NCBI RefSeq assembly: GCF_963678635.1
Contig: NC_087066.1
Span: 37,077,152-37,141,151 of the forward strand
Reading direction: 5' to 3'
Source of the DNA: Symsagittifera roscoffensis
Lineage: Eukaryota; Xenacoelomorpha; Acoela; Convolutidae
Length of the DNA: 64,000 bases
Both the position numbers and the translations under genes were made by a program. Below the pieces are notes generated by a model. The model had not been told where the DNA came from. It did not search any database and saw nothing but the letters and a program-made list of their open reading frames with translations. Each line of letters starts with the position of its first letter. The stretch's first letter is position 1. Below, piece by piece: positions 1-12,300 of this stretch.

Positions 1-1104
1 CTGACACCCAAACAGATGAGCCGGATGAGAGACGGAGGGGAGTTGAAGGGCACTGCTGTGAAAGAAGAGGGGGAGGGAGATGAACAGGCAGAAGTGGAGA
101 GTGATCAGAGGGAATCGTGCCTGAACAGTGTGTGGTTCCATGTCAGCGACACACAGGTATGTCACTACGTGTTTTGTTTTTGAACTGAAGTATAATAATT
201 AGGTTACGAAAGAAAATCTATCGCCAAAGCCGTTTTTGATGAGATTGAACAAGCCTTAAAATATTGGTGAACCAACGTTACTACGTACCGCAAAATGACA
301 GTTGCAAGTTCTGTACAAAAAAGTTGCCTTATTAACACTTGCGAGCATAGTGTATTATTGAACCTTCTTCCAACACTAGCGCCAGCTTAGTGTATTGGTA
401 CGAACCTTCTTTTTTTCGAACCTACCTCGCAAATAAAAGTGTTCATGAAAAGTGTTCACTTGTTTGGAAATTTCACTATACCATTGCAAATTTGTTCTCT
501 GCTTTATTTGTGACTAGTGTTTGGCTATTTAATATTAAGCTTCGGTGGATGAGTGGTTAGGGTGTGTGATTCCTAATCTCTAGGTCGCAGGTTAGAATCT
601 CAGACGTAGCCGAATTTTAGGCTAATTCGAGGCTCATTTCCATTTTTTCTTGCACTTTATAGAGATGCTTTTTTGTCGTGTTCTCGCTAGTGTTTGCGAA
701 GCGAAGCTTCGCCTCTGTGTAGAACTTTCCCATTTCGAGAAACTTATAGTTATGATTGGAGATGGATTTGTTGCTGGGAAGGGGCTTCTGTTATCCACGG
801 TGTGAAAGAACATCGGCTTGCTTTGAATTGAAAATTAGCAGTTGTGTATCCTACAAATAATTATTCATTGACTGTATTGCAATGGTTTACAGAGAAAGAT
901 TTCTTAGTTTTCATTGAATTGTGGAAAATTTGCAAACGATTTGAAAATGAAATAATTAGAAGTTTTTAATGAAAATCGTTAAAAAACTTTTTTTTTGTCG
1001 GACAATTGGTGACTCAACGTCTGTTTCAGGTGCGACAGGTACCCTTCAGCAAAGTGCTTTCCTCATCGCCCTACATGCTATTCTACGAGAAGATTCTCAC
1101 ATAG
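1..1104 (+). CDS. Ubiquitin-specific protease (peptidase C19), last two exons
   Basis: Exons are 1..156 (open at the window edge, ending CAG|gtatgt) and 1030..1104 (after tttcag), joined in phase 0 and ending TAG. The joined piece is about 76 residues. It starts with an acidic, Lys/Glu-rich linker (about residues 1-40) and ends with Trp-Phe-His-Val-Ser-Asp followed by VLSSSPYMLFYEKIL. This is the usual close of a USP catalytic domain: a strand with (W/Y)xxVSD, then a (Y/M)LFYE strand. The wording is closest to the C-terminus of USP30, a mitochondrial outer-membrane deubiquitinase, as I remember it. The catalytic Cys and His boxes lie outside the window, so activity cannot be judged. Family assignment is fairly sure; the USP30 subfamily is inference. 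Confidence 0.75.
360..715 (+). repeat. tRNA-like dispersed repeat, copy 1 (in USP intron)
   Basis: The intron 157..1029 contains a segment with an A-box-like stretch (gatgagtggttagg, about 548-561) and a B-box-like stretch (ggttagaatct, about 590-600), as in tRNA-derived SINEs. The same segment with its flanks recurs at about 62290-62610 with moderate divergence. It ends near a palindromic gcgaagcttcgc motif. Related end motifs occur near 47580 and 48490. The rest of the intron shows nothing recognisable. Confidence 0.5.
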
Positions 1105-4100
1105 CAGAAACAGATTATAAATGCTAAAGAAAAGTGAAAGCAAAGTAGAGTACCACACCGTTTGATTTATTCTTAATTGACCTATCAGCCAACAACCTCT
1201 TCTCAGTCCTACATGTTCTCAAATGTGAATCTAATTTATATATAATCCCTGATTCTTTCTTTTTATTCAGCCATACTCAGATATTTTAGTCCCCAGCGGA
1301 ACTTAGCTTTTTTGGGGGCTCCTTTATACTATTTTTTTATCCAAATGTCGAAAAAAGTGACGTGATATTTGTGCTCGGTTTTTTTCTTCTTCAGGTGATT
1401 TTAGAATTTTTAACCTCTATTTTTGACGGAAGTGCTTTTTTTCTGTTTGAGAGATGCTGATATCTTTAGCTCAAAATTAACGAAGTTAAAAATTGGGATA
1501 ATTACCGCGCAATATATTTTGCTCTATTGAAGCGTGAGCAGTGATTCAATCCGGCGCGGAAATAATTCAGAATTCAAGTGAAGCAAGCTAGCTCTGTCGT
1601 CTGTTATATAACACAACGTGTGATGGCAGATTTTTGAAGAAAAGCAATAATTCATCTTTTTTGAAGAGTCGATGAATGTTGTTCAGACTGTTTTATAGGT
1701 CATGATGATTTCACTAATTTACTATTACGATTGACTTTTTAGACTTTCGTTCAACTCCTCTCATCATACGGTGAACAAAAACAACTAAAGTTTGAAAAAG
1801 AAAAACTTTCTAAGAGTCATGAACGTATTGATTACTCTAATATAGGTCTTGGTGAAGGTCTTGGTGATTTTTTCTAAGGAAAAAGTCTGAAAGTTGTTTC
1901 AGGCTCAAATTTATGGTTGATTGTTGATTTAATTTCAGTTCTTTTTTTTTGTTAAAAGGAAGACAAATTCCACTATCGAACAGCGAAAGTGTAAAGAAAG
2001 ACGTAATCGATTTCTGTTTTCGAAAGTACGCTTTAATTTGCAGATTTCCCAGTGTAAAGAAAAGTTTATTGATCCAGTGTTCCTAAAATGGCTTAATTTT
2101 ATCAAAAGAGCACCGATCATTAACTGTTGTTGAAATAAGATCTTCAAGGTCACCAATTGTTTCTTCGAAATTAGAAGTTTTTGAAAAAGATAAGTCCGTA
2201 CTTTTTTTACTTTCGCTTTTTTACTCTTTTCCAAACACTGTTGGCTATATTCGAAAACTAGCAGTTTTTGGCAAAAATATTATTTTAAAAATCAAAAAAA
2301 TTTGTCGAGAAAAAATTTGAAAAAGTTTCAGTGAATTGTTTCCATTTTTAGTTTTTTTTTAAATTGTCAAACGTACCTAATTTACTATTATTATTGAAGT
2401 TTTAGACTTTCGTTCAGATCTTCTCATCATACGTGAACAAAAAACAGCGCAATTTGAAAAAGAATTTTTTTTAAAGAGTAATGAACGTAGTGAGGTCTTG
2501 GTGATTTGTTTTCGTTTTTTTCGCGTTCTTTTTCGATTTTGCGCGGTTTGAATTTTGCTGGCAACTTTTTAATTGTAATGAGTACACTTATATCGTCTGG
2601 GTCATTTTTCTTCATGAAAAATACTAAAAATTTGATCGCGCTGTTTCGATTTTTCGCGGTTTGACTTTATTTTCTTTTCAAGTTCACTTCATTTCCTTTG
2701 TTTATCGAACAGGAAAAAAGTAGAGGTTATGAAAAACGCAATCGACTTCTAATTTAGAATATGGAGATTTTTATCAGGGGCAAAATTTTAAAGGAGCAAA
2801 ATTTTAAAATGAAGAAATTAGTCCAGAAAGAATTTGGAAAGTTTCGATAATTTATTTGATTATTCTATTTTTTATTGTTGATCTTAAGTTTTCAAATGTA
2901 CCTAGGTTACTATAACGCTTGACTTTTTAGACTTTCTTCCAGTCCCTGTCATCATATGGAGAACGAAATTAACTAAAGTTTGAAAAAGAAAAACTTTTTC
3001 AGAGTAATGAACGTAGTGATGTCTTGGTGACTTTTTGTTTTTTTTGAGGAAAAAATCTTAAGTGTTCGCGTTGTTTCGATTTTTCGCGGTTTGATTTTTG
3101 ATGGTAACTTTTTGAATGTTTTGAACTTAGTGAGCAACCTTATATAGATCTTGCTTATTTCTTTTTTTTTTTCAGGAAAAAGTCTGGATATTTGTTCATG
3201 CTCAATTTTGATTTTTCGCGGTTTGACTTGTGATTTCTTGGTAATTTCAGTGTATTTCCCTTGTTAAAATGAAGGAAAATTCCACTATGAGCAGCGAAAG
3301 TGTAAAGGTCACGAAAAACGTGATCGACTTTTGCGTCGAAACTATAATTTATCTTATTAGTTTTCCCAACGGAATAAAATTGTACCTATTGTCCATTTTT
3401 CTGAGATTGAGCTTATTTAATCAGAAAAGTTCCCAACATTGTTCTAGAAATTCAAAGGGCGATAAGTTTTCTTGCGCTCATTATTCTTTTCCAACTCAGT
3501 TAGAAATTGACTAGGTAATCACGCTTAAGGTTGCGACCGGGGGATTATATCGGAATGAAATTTCTTGGAGTACTGAGGTATTGTTCCCACCTTTAGAAGA
3601 TGGGAGGAGCTTTGTATGCGAGCGGGTGTGTAGAGTTGTGTTTTCTTTTGTTTTCCACGCAAAGTCAGGTACCATAAATAATCAACATTATAGGTCGAGT
3701 GATATATCATATTAAAGCCTTCGTGATTTGAACGAAACGTAAAGTTTTCCATTAAAGTACAATCTTTTTTGACATAAAAGATTTCAACGGTGTTAAGAAA
3801 ACATTGTATGAAGGTTTTGATTGAAAGTCTATTTTCGAGCTAATAAATCGAAGTTAACTAACTGTCTTAAAGTAGGCTTTTAATAGTAGTCTTATAAATC
3901 GAGTTAAGCCATGAACCTTTAGTTGTAATCAATAAAGTTTATGTTCCAATTGTTTTCAGCGCCCTTATACGAGCAAATTTTCAAAAAAGCAAAGAACTTG
4001 TTTAAAAAGAATTTGATTGATTTTGATAAACTGTTTGATTGTTTATTTATTCTTTTTTTTGCTTTAATTGAAAATGTCAAATGTACCCAATTTACTATTA

Positions 4101-6300
4101 CTGTTGACGTTTTAGACTTTCGTTCAGATCCTCTCATCATATGTGAACAAAAAACAACAGCTCAATTTGAAAAAGAAAAACTTTTTAAGAGCAATGAGCT
4201 TAGTGAGTACCCGTACATAGGTCTTTGTGATTTGTTTTTTTTTAGGAAAAATGTCAAATTTTAAAAATAAGTTACAATTAAGGTTGACGTTTTAGACTTT
4301 CGTTCAGTCCCTGTCATCATATGTTGAACAAAAATAAATTCGAAGAAGAAAAACTTTTCATGAGAAATGAACGTAGTGAGATCTTGGTGATTTATTTTTT
4401 TTTTCAGGAAAAAGTCTGACGTGTGTGCGTTCTATTTTGATTTTTCGTGGTTTGACTTTTGATTTCTTTTCAAGTGTATTTCCTTTCCCTTGTTCGAAAG
4501 AAGGCAAACTCCACTATCGAACAGCAAAAATGTGCAGGTTACAAAAAACCTGATGGATTTCTAATTTCGAAAATGGAATTAATTTACCAGATATCCCCGC
4601 GAAATAGAAAGTTTACCTATTGATTCAGTTTTCTCTAACTGAGTTACTTTTATCAAAAAACTAACCATTAATTGTTTGTGAAATTCAAAGAAATTTAGGA
4701 GCATCTATTTTTTTTCTGAAGTTTTCATTCACTAGTTAGCAGGGGTTCGTACTTTTTATAGGGTCAGTCGGCGCCAGTATTTAAGAACCGAAAATCGACT
4801 TCTAGTTTTGAATACGGGATTTATTTATCTAGAGCAAATTTTTGAAAGTGCTACATTTTAAAGGAGCAAAAGTTTGAAATTAAAAAACAGTAGGTTTAGA
4901 AAAAGTTAGAAAACTATTCGATGAATTTAATTTTTTTTGCTGATTTAAAATTTTCAAATGTACCTGCGTTACTGTTACGATTGACGTTTTAGACTTTCGT
5001 CCAGTCCCTGTCATCATATGTTGAAAAAAATAACTAAATTGTGAAAAAAAATTTTTAAGAGTATTGAACGGAGTGAGGTTTTGGTGATCTGTTTTTCTTT
5101 CAAGAAAAAGACTACTGAAGTGTTCGCGTTCTAATTGAATTTTCCACGGTTTGACTTCTGATTTTTTTGAAGTGCACTTCCTTTCTCTTGTTCGAAAGAA
5201 GGCAAGCTCCACTGTCGAAGAGCAAAAGTGTAGAGGTTACACAAACCTGATCGATTTCTTATTTCGAAAATGGAATTAATTCATCAGATTGCCCAGCGAA
5301 ATAAGAAATTTATCTATTGATCCAGTTTTCTCAAATTGGGTTTTTATTTGCCAAAAAAGCCACTAGCCATTAATTGTTCGTGGAGTTCAAGGAACTTAGA
5401 GGGCATCTAGTTTGTTTTCGGATTCGTACGCTTTTCATTAACACGCTTGCATGGATTCTTATTTTTTATAGGGGTAGTCGGCGCCAGTATTTAGGAAACG
5501 AAGTTTGTAGGTTGGCCGACTGTAGTTTGTTTGCTGGCAGCAAAATTGTTTCTCCCGTATTTTTTAGAACTAAGGAAGCAAACTCATTTCTCGGACAGGA
5601 AAAATAAAGAAGCTATGAAAAACGCGATCGACTTCTAATTTCGAATACGGAACTTTTCACATCTGGAGTAAGTTTTAAAGGAGCAAAAGTTTGAAGATAA
5701 AAAAAACTGGACTACAAAGAATTTGGAAAAATATTCGGAAATGGTAGTCGGCGCCAGTATTTAAGAAACGAGGTTTGTGGGTTGGCCGGCTGTTTAAGTT
5801 TGCTGGCTGCACTGTTTTTTCTTCCGTTTTTTTATAGGATTAAGGAAGTTATGTGACGATGTAGAATTGTTCGGCTCTTTTTTCGAAATTGACAAGATGA
5901 TCTTGCTTGAAGTTACGGACGGAGGATTATACCGGAACCTCGAAAAATTATAAAGCGGTGAATGAATTTTTTTCGGAGTAATGAGCTCATGTTCCGACAA
6001 TAGAAGATGAGTAAGCGGGTGGATGCCGGTTGTAATTAGTTTTTTCTGTTGTTTTCCACGCAATTCAGGTACCACAAATCAGCATCCTAACGGGTCGAGT
6101 GATAAATCATATTAAAGCCTTCTGAAACGTTATTTGAACGAAACAAAAAGTTATCCAACAAACTACAATCTTCTTTGACATAAAAGATTTTATCAGTGTT
6201 AACAAAATCTTGTTTGAAAATTTTGATACTAAGTCTAATTTCGAGCTTATAAATCGAATGTAACTGTCATAAAGTAGTCTTACATTAGGCTGATAATACT
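1105..6300. repeat. Diverged monomers of the window-wide repeat family
   Basis: No coding exon is recognised. Several degraded copies of one monomer are visible, each with the same order of landmarks: ttttcgcggtttgact, a gaaggcaa..ccactatcgaacagc block, ttctaatttcgaaaatgg, cagatttcccagcg, tattgatccagttttctc and taaccattaattgttcg. Examples start near 2660, 3060, 3210, 4430 and 5130. Short open frames here are AT-rich, partly use non-ATG starts, and match nothing known to me. The copies are clearly older (more diverged) than those in the array that follows. Confidence 0.6.
1360..1562 (+). repeat. Dispersed repeat, partner of 47960-48225
   Basis: A segment of about 200 bp ending ctattgaagcgtgagcag and ttcaatccg matches, with many substitutions, the sequence at 47960-48225 (ctattaaagcgtaagccg, tttaatccg). 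Both carry the order atatttg(t/c)gctc, ttcttcag, tttttgacgg, then a CG-rich stretch near the end. I do not recognise the family. Confidence 0.45.
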
Positions 6301-9300
6301 TTGATCGCGTTCGGTTTCGATTTTTCGCGGTTTGACTTTCGATTTCTTTTCAAGTGCAATTCCTTTCCCTTGTTCGAAAGAAGGCAAGCTCCACTATCGA
6401 ACAGCAATAAAGTAGAGGAATAAAACTATTTACCTATTGATCCAGGTCACTAAACATTAATCGTCGTAAAATTCAGGGGCATTTATTTATTTTCATGATT
6501 CGAAAATTTTTCATTAACACGCTAGCATGGGTTCTTATTTTTTATAGGGGTAGTCGGCGCCAGTCTTCAGGAAATGAGGTTTGTGAGTTGGCCGGCTGTA
6601 GTTTAAGCTTGCTGGCTGCACAATTTTTTCCTACGTATTTTTTTTTAGGATTGAGGAAGCTACAGAATTATTTTACCAGATAAATCCGCGAAATAAAAAT
6701 TTGATCTATTGATCCAGTTTTCTCTAACTGAGTTGTTTTTATCAAAAAACCACTAACCATTATTTGTTCGTGAAATTCAAGGATCTTTAAGGGCATCAAT
6801 TTTTTTGGATTTAAAACTTTTTTTCATTAAAACGCTAGCATGCCTTCTTACTTTTTTTGAGGTAGTCGGTGCCATTATTTACGAGGTTTGTAGCTTGGCC
6901 GGCTGTAGTTTGAGTTTGCTGGCTGCATAATTTTTTTTCCGCTTTAAGAATTAAGGCAGTTATGTGACGTAATGTAGAATTCTTTGGTTTTTTTTCAAAA
7001 TTGACGAGATGATCTTGCTTGAAGTTACGGACAGAGGATTATACCGGAACCTCGAAAAATTAAAAAGCAGTGAATGAAGTTTTTTTCGGAGTAATGAGTT
7101 CATGTTCCGACATTAGAAGATGAGTAAGGGCTTTGCTTGCGGGTGGATGCGGGTTGTAATTCGTTTTTCGGTTGTTTTCTACGCAATTCAGGTACCACAA
7201 ATCAGCATCCTAACGCGTCGAGTGATATATCATATTATAGCCTTCTGAAACGTAATTTGAACGAAACAAAAAGTTATCCAACAAACTACAATCTTCTTTG
7301 ACATAAAAAATTTTATTAGTGTTAACAAAATCTTGTTTGAAAATTTTGATACTAAGTCTAATTTCGAGCTTATAAATCGAATGTAACTGTCATAAAGTAG
7401 TCTTACATTAGGCTGATAATACTTTGATCGCGTTCGGTTGCGATTTTTCGCGGTTTGACTTTCGATTTCTTTCTAAGTGCAATTCCTTTCCCTTGTTCGA
7501 AAGAAGGCAAGCTCCACTATCGAACAGCAATAAAGTAGAGGTTACAAAAACCTGATTGATTTCTAATTTTGGAAATGGAATTAGTTTATCAGATTTCCCA
7601 GCAAAAAAAAGCAATTTACCTATTGATCCAGTTTTCTCAAATTAAGTTCTTTTTATCAAAAGGTCACTAAACACTAATTTTTCGTAAAATTCAGGGGCAT
7701 TTATTTATTTTCATGATTTGAAAATTTTTCATTAACACGTTAGCATGGGTTCTTATTTTTTATAGGGGTAGTCGGCGCTAGTCTTCAGGAAATGAGGTTT
7801 GTGAGTTGGCCGGCTGTATTATCAGTTTGCTGGCTGCACTATTTTTTCCTAGGTATTTTTTTAGGATTGAGGAAGCTACGGAACTATTTTACCAGATAAA
7901 TCCGCGAAATAAAAATTTGACCTATTGATCCAGTTTTCTCTAACTGAGTTATTTTTATCAAAAAACCACTGACCATTATTTGTTCGTGAAATTCAAGGAT
8001 CTTTAAGGGCATCAATTTTTTTTGGATTCAAAATTTTTTTCATTAAAACGCTAGTATGGGTTCTTATTTTTTTGAGGTAGTCGGTGCCGTTTTTTAGGAA
8101 ACGAGGTTTGTAGCTTGGCCGGCTGTAGTTTGAGTTTGCTGGCTGCACAATTTTTTTTCCGCTTTAAGAATTAAGGCAGTTATGTGACGTAATGTAGAAT
8201 TCTTTGGTTTTTTTCGAAATTGACCAGATGATCTTGCTTGAAGTTACGGACGGAGGATTATACCGGAACCTCGAAAAATTAAAAAGCAGTGAATGAAGTT
8301 TTATTTTCGGAGTATTGAGTTCATGTTCCGACATTAGAAGATGAGTAAGGGCTTTGCTTGCGGGTGGATGCGGGTTGTAATTCGTTTTTTTGTTGTTTTC
8401 TACGCAATTCAGGTACCACAAATCAGCATCCTAACGCGTCGAGTGATATATCATATTAAAGCCTTCTGAAACGTAATTTGAACGAAACAAAAAGTTATCC
8501 AACAAACTACAATCTTCTTTGACATAAAATATTTTATTAGTGTTAACAAAATCTTGTTTGAAAATTTTGATACTAAGTCTAATTTCGAGCTTATAAATCG
8601 AATGTAACTGTCATAAAGTAGTCTTACATCAGGCTGATAATACTTTGATCGCGTTCGGTTGCGATTTTTCGCGGTTTGACTTTCGATTTCTTTTCAAGTG
8701 CAATTCCTTTCCCTTGTTCGAAAGAAGGCAAGCTCCACTATCGAACAGCAATAAAGTAGAGGTTACAAAAACCTGATTGATTTCTAATTTTGGAAATGGA
8801 ATTAGTTTATCAGATTTCCCAGCAAAAAAGCAATTTACCTATTGATCCAGTTTTCTCAAATTAAGTTCTTTTTATCAAAAGGTCACAAAACACTAATTTT
8901 TCGTAAAATTCAGGGGCATTTATTTATTTTCATGATTCGAAAATTTTTCATTAACACGTTAGCATGGGTTCTTATTTTTTATAGGGGTAGTCGGCGCTAG
9001 TCTTCAGGAAATGAGGTTTGTGAGTTGGCCGGCTGTATTATCAGTTTGCTGGCTGCACTATTTTTTCCTATGTATTTTTTTAGGATTGAGGAAGCTACGG
9101 AACTATTTAACCAGATAAATCCGCGAAATAAAAATTTGACCTTTTGATCCAGTTTTCTCTAACTGAGTTATTTTTATCAAAAAACCACTGACCATTATTT
9201 GTTCGTGAAATTCAAGGATCTTTAAGGGCATCAATTTTTTTTGGATTCAAAATTTTTTTTCATTAAAACGCTAGCATGGGTTCTTAATTTTTTGAGGTAG

Positions 9301-12300
9301 TCGGTGCCGTTTTTTAGGAAACGAGGTTTGTAGCTTGGCCGGCTGTAGTTTGAATTTGCTGGCTGCACAATTTTTTTTCCGCTTTAAGAATTAAGGCAGT
9401 TATGTGACGTAATGTAGAATTCTTTGGTTTTTTTTCGAAATTGACCAGATGATCTTGCTTGAAGTTACGGACGGAGGATTATACCGGAACCTCGAAAAAT
9501 TAAAAAGCAGTGAATGAAGTTTTTTTCGGAGTAATGAGTTCATGTTCCGACATTAGAAGATGAGTAAGGGCTTTGCTTGCGGGTGGATGCGGGTTGTAAT
9601 TCGTTTTTTTGTTGTTTTCTACGCAATTCAGGTACCACAAATCAGCATCCTAACGCGTCGAGTGATATATCATATTAAAGCCTTCTGAAACGTAATTTGA
9701 ACGAAACAAAAAGTTATCCAACAAACTACAATCTTCTTTGACATAAAAGATTTTATTAGTGTTAACAAAATCTTGTTTGAAAATTTTGATACTAAGTCTA
9801 ATTTCGAGCTTATAAATCGAATGTAACTGTCATAAAGTAGTCTTACATTAGGCTGATAATACTTTGATCGCGTTCGGTTGCGATTTTTCGCGGTTTGACT
9901 TTCGATTTCTTTTCAAGTGCAATTCCTTTCCCTTGTTCGAAAGAAGGCAAGCTCCACTATCGAACAGCAATAAAGTAGAGGTTACAAAAACCTGATTGAT
10001 TTCTAATTTTGGAAATGGAATTAGTTTATCAGATTTCCCAGCAAAAAAAGCAATTTACCTATTGATCCAGTTTTCTCAAATTAAGTTCTTTTTATCAAAA
10101 GGTCACTAAACACTAATTTTTCGTAGAATTCAGGGGCATTTATTTATTTTCATGATTCGAAAATTTTTCATAAACACGCTAGCATGGGTTCTTATTTTTT
10201 ATAGGGGTAGTCGGCGCTAGTCCTCAGGAAATGAGGTTTGTGAGTTGGCCGGCTGTATTATCAGTTTGCTGGCTGCACTATTTTTTCCTATGTATTTTTT
10301 TAGGATTGAGGAAGCTACAGAACTATTTTACCAGATAAATCCGCGAAATAAAAATTTGACCCATTGATCCAGTTTTCTCTAACTGAGTTATTTTTATCAA
10401 AAAACCATTGACCATTATTTGTTCGTGAAATTCAAGGATTTTTAAGGGCATCAATTTTTTTTGGATTCAAAAATTTTTTTCATTAAAACACTAGCATGGG
10501 TTCTTACTTTTTTGAGGTAGTCGGTGCCGTTTTTTAGGAAACGAGGTTTGTAGCTTGGCCGGCTGTAGTTTGAGTTTGCTAGCTGCACAATTTTTTTTTC
10601 CGCTTTTTTAGGATTAAGGCAGTTATGTGACGTAATGTAGAATTCTTTGGTTTTTTTTTCGAAATTGACCAGATGATCGTGCTTGAGGTTACGGACGGAG
10701 GATTATACCGGAATCGCAAAAAAAAAATCACAAATTTTTGAATGAAATTTAATTGGAGTAATGAGTTGTTGTTCCGACAATAGAAGATGAGCAATTCCTT
10801 TCCCCTGTTCGAAAGAAGGCAAGCTCCACTATCGAACAGCAATAAAGTAGAGGTTACAAAAACCTGATTGATTTCTAATTTTGGAAATGGAATTAGTTTA
10901 TCAGATTTCCCAGCAAAAAAAGCAATTTACCTATTGATCCAGTTTTCTCAAATTGAGTTCTTTTTATCAAAAGGTCACCAAACATTAATTGTTTGTAAAA
11001 TTCAGGGGCATTCATTTATTTATGATTCGAAAATTTTTCATCAACACACTAGCATGGTTCTTATTTTTTTTAGGGGTAGTCGGCGCCAGTCTTCAGGAAA
11101 TGAGGTTTGTGAGTTGGCCGGCTGTAGTTTAAGTTTGCTGGCTGCACTATTTTTTCCTACGTATTTTTTAGGATTGAGGAAGCTACGGAATTATTTTACC
11201 AGATAAATCCGCGAAAAAAAGTTTGACCTGTTGATCCAGTTTTCTCTAACTGAGTTATTTTTATCAAAAAACCACTAACCATTATTTGTTCGTGAAATTC
11301 AAGGATCTTTAAGGGCATCAATTTTTTTTGGATTCAAAAATTTTTTTCATTAAAACACTAGCATGGGTTCTTACTTTTTTGAGGTAGTCGGTGCCGTTTT
11401 TTAGGAAACGAGGTTTGTAGCTTGGCCGGCTGTAGTTTGAGTTTGCTAGCTGAACAATTTTTTTTTCCGCTTTTTTAGGATTAAGGCAGTTATGTGACGT
11501 AATGTAGAATTCTTTGGTTTTTTTTTTCGAAATTGACCAGATGATCGTGCTTGAGGTTACGGACGGAGGATTATACCGGAATCGCAAAAAAAAAATCACA
11601 AATTTTTGAATGAAATTTAATTGGAGTAATGAGTTGTTGTTCCGACAATAGAAGATGAGCAATTCCTTTCCCTTGTTCGAAAGAAGGCAAGCTCCACTAT
11701 CGAACAGCAATAAAGAAGAGGTTACAAAAACCTGATTGATTTCTAATTTTGGAAATGGAATTAGTTTATCAGATTTCCCAGCAAAAAAGCAATACCTATT
11801 GATCCAGTTTTCTCAAATTAAGTTCTTTTTATCAAAAGGTCACTAAACACTAATTTTTCGTAGAACATTCAGGGGCATTTATTTATTTTCATGATTCGAA
11901 AATTTTTCATAAACACGCTAGCATGGGTTCTTATTTTTTATAGGGGTAGTCGGCGCTAGTCTTCAGGAAATGAGGTTTGTGAGTTGGCCGGCTGTATTAT
12001 CAGTTTGCTGGCTGCACTATTTTTTCCTATGTATTTTTTTGGGATTGAGGAAGCTACAGAACTATTTTACCAGATAAATCCGCGAAATAAAAATTTGACC
12101 CATTGATCCAGTTTTCTCTAACTGAGTTATTTTTATCAAAAAACCATTGACCATTATTTGTTCGTGAAATTCAAGGATCTTTAAGGGCATCAATTTTTTT
12201 GGATTCAAAATTTTTTCATTAAAACGCTAGCATGGGTTCTTATTTTTTTGAGGTAGTCGGTGCCGTTTTTTAGGAAACGAGGTTTGTAGCTTGGCCGGCT

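Noticed and set aside
3919-4264. Overlapping open frames on both strands near 4 kb
   Set aside because: They lie in diverged repeat monomers; the landmarks of the repeat account for the sequence.
11318-11710. Minus-strand open frames in the tandem array (several similar copies up to 130 codons)
   Set aside because: They are similar only because the DNA repeats. Lengths and frames differ between units, and stops and indels fall freely, so there is no sign of protein selection.
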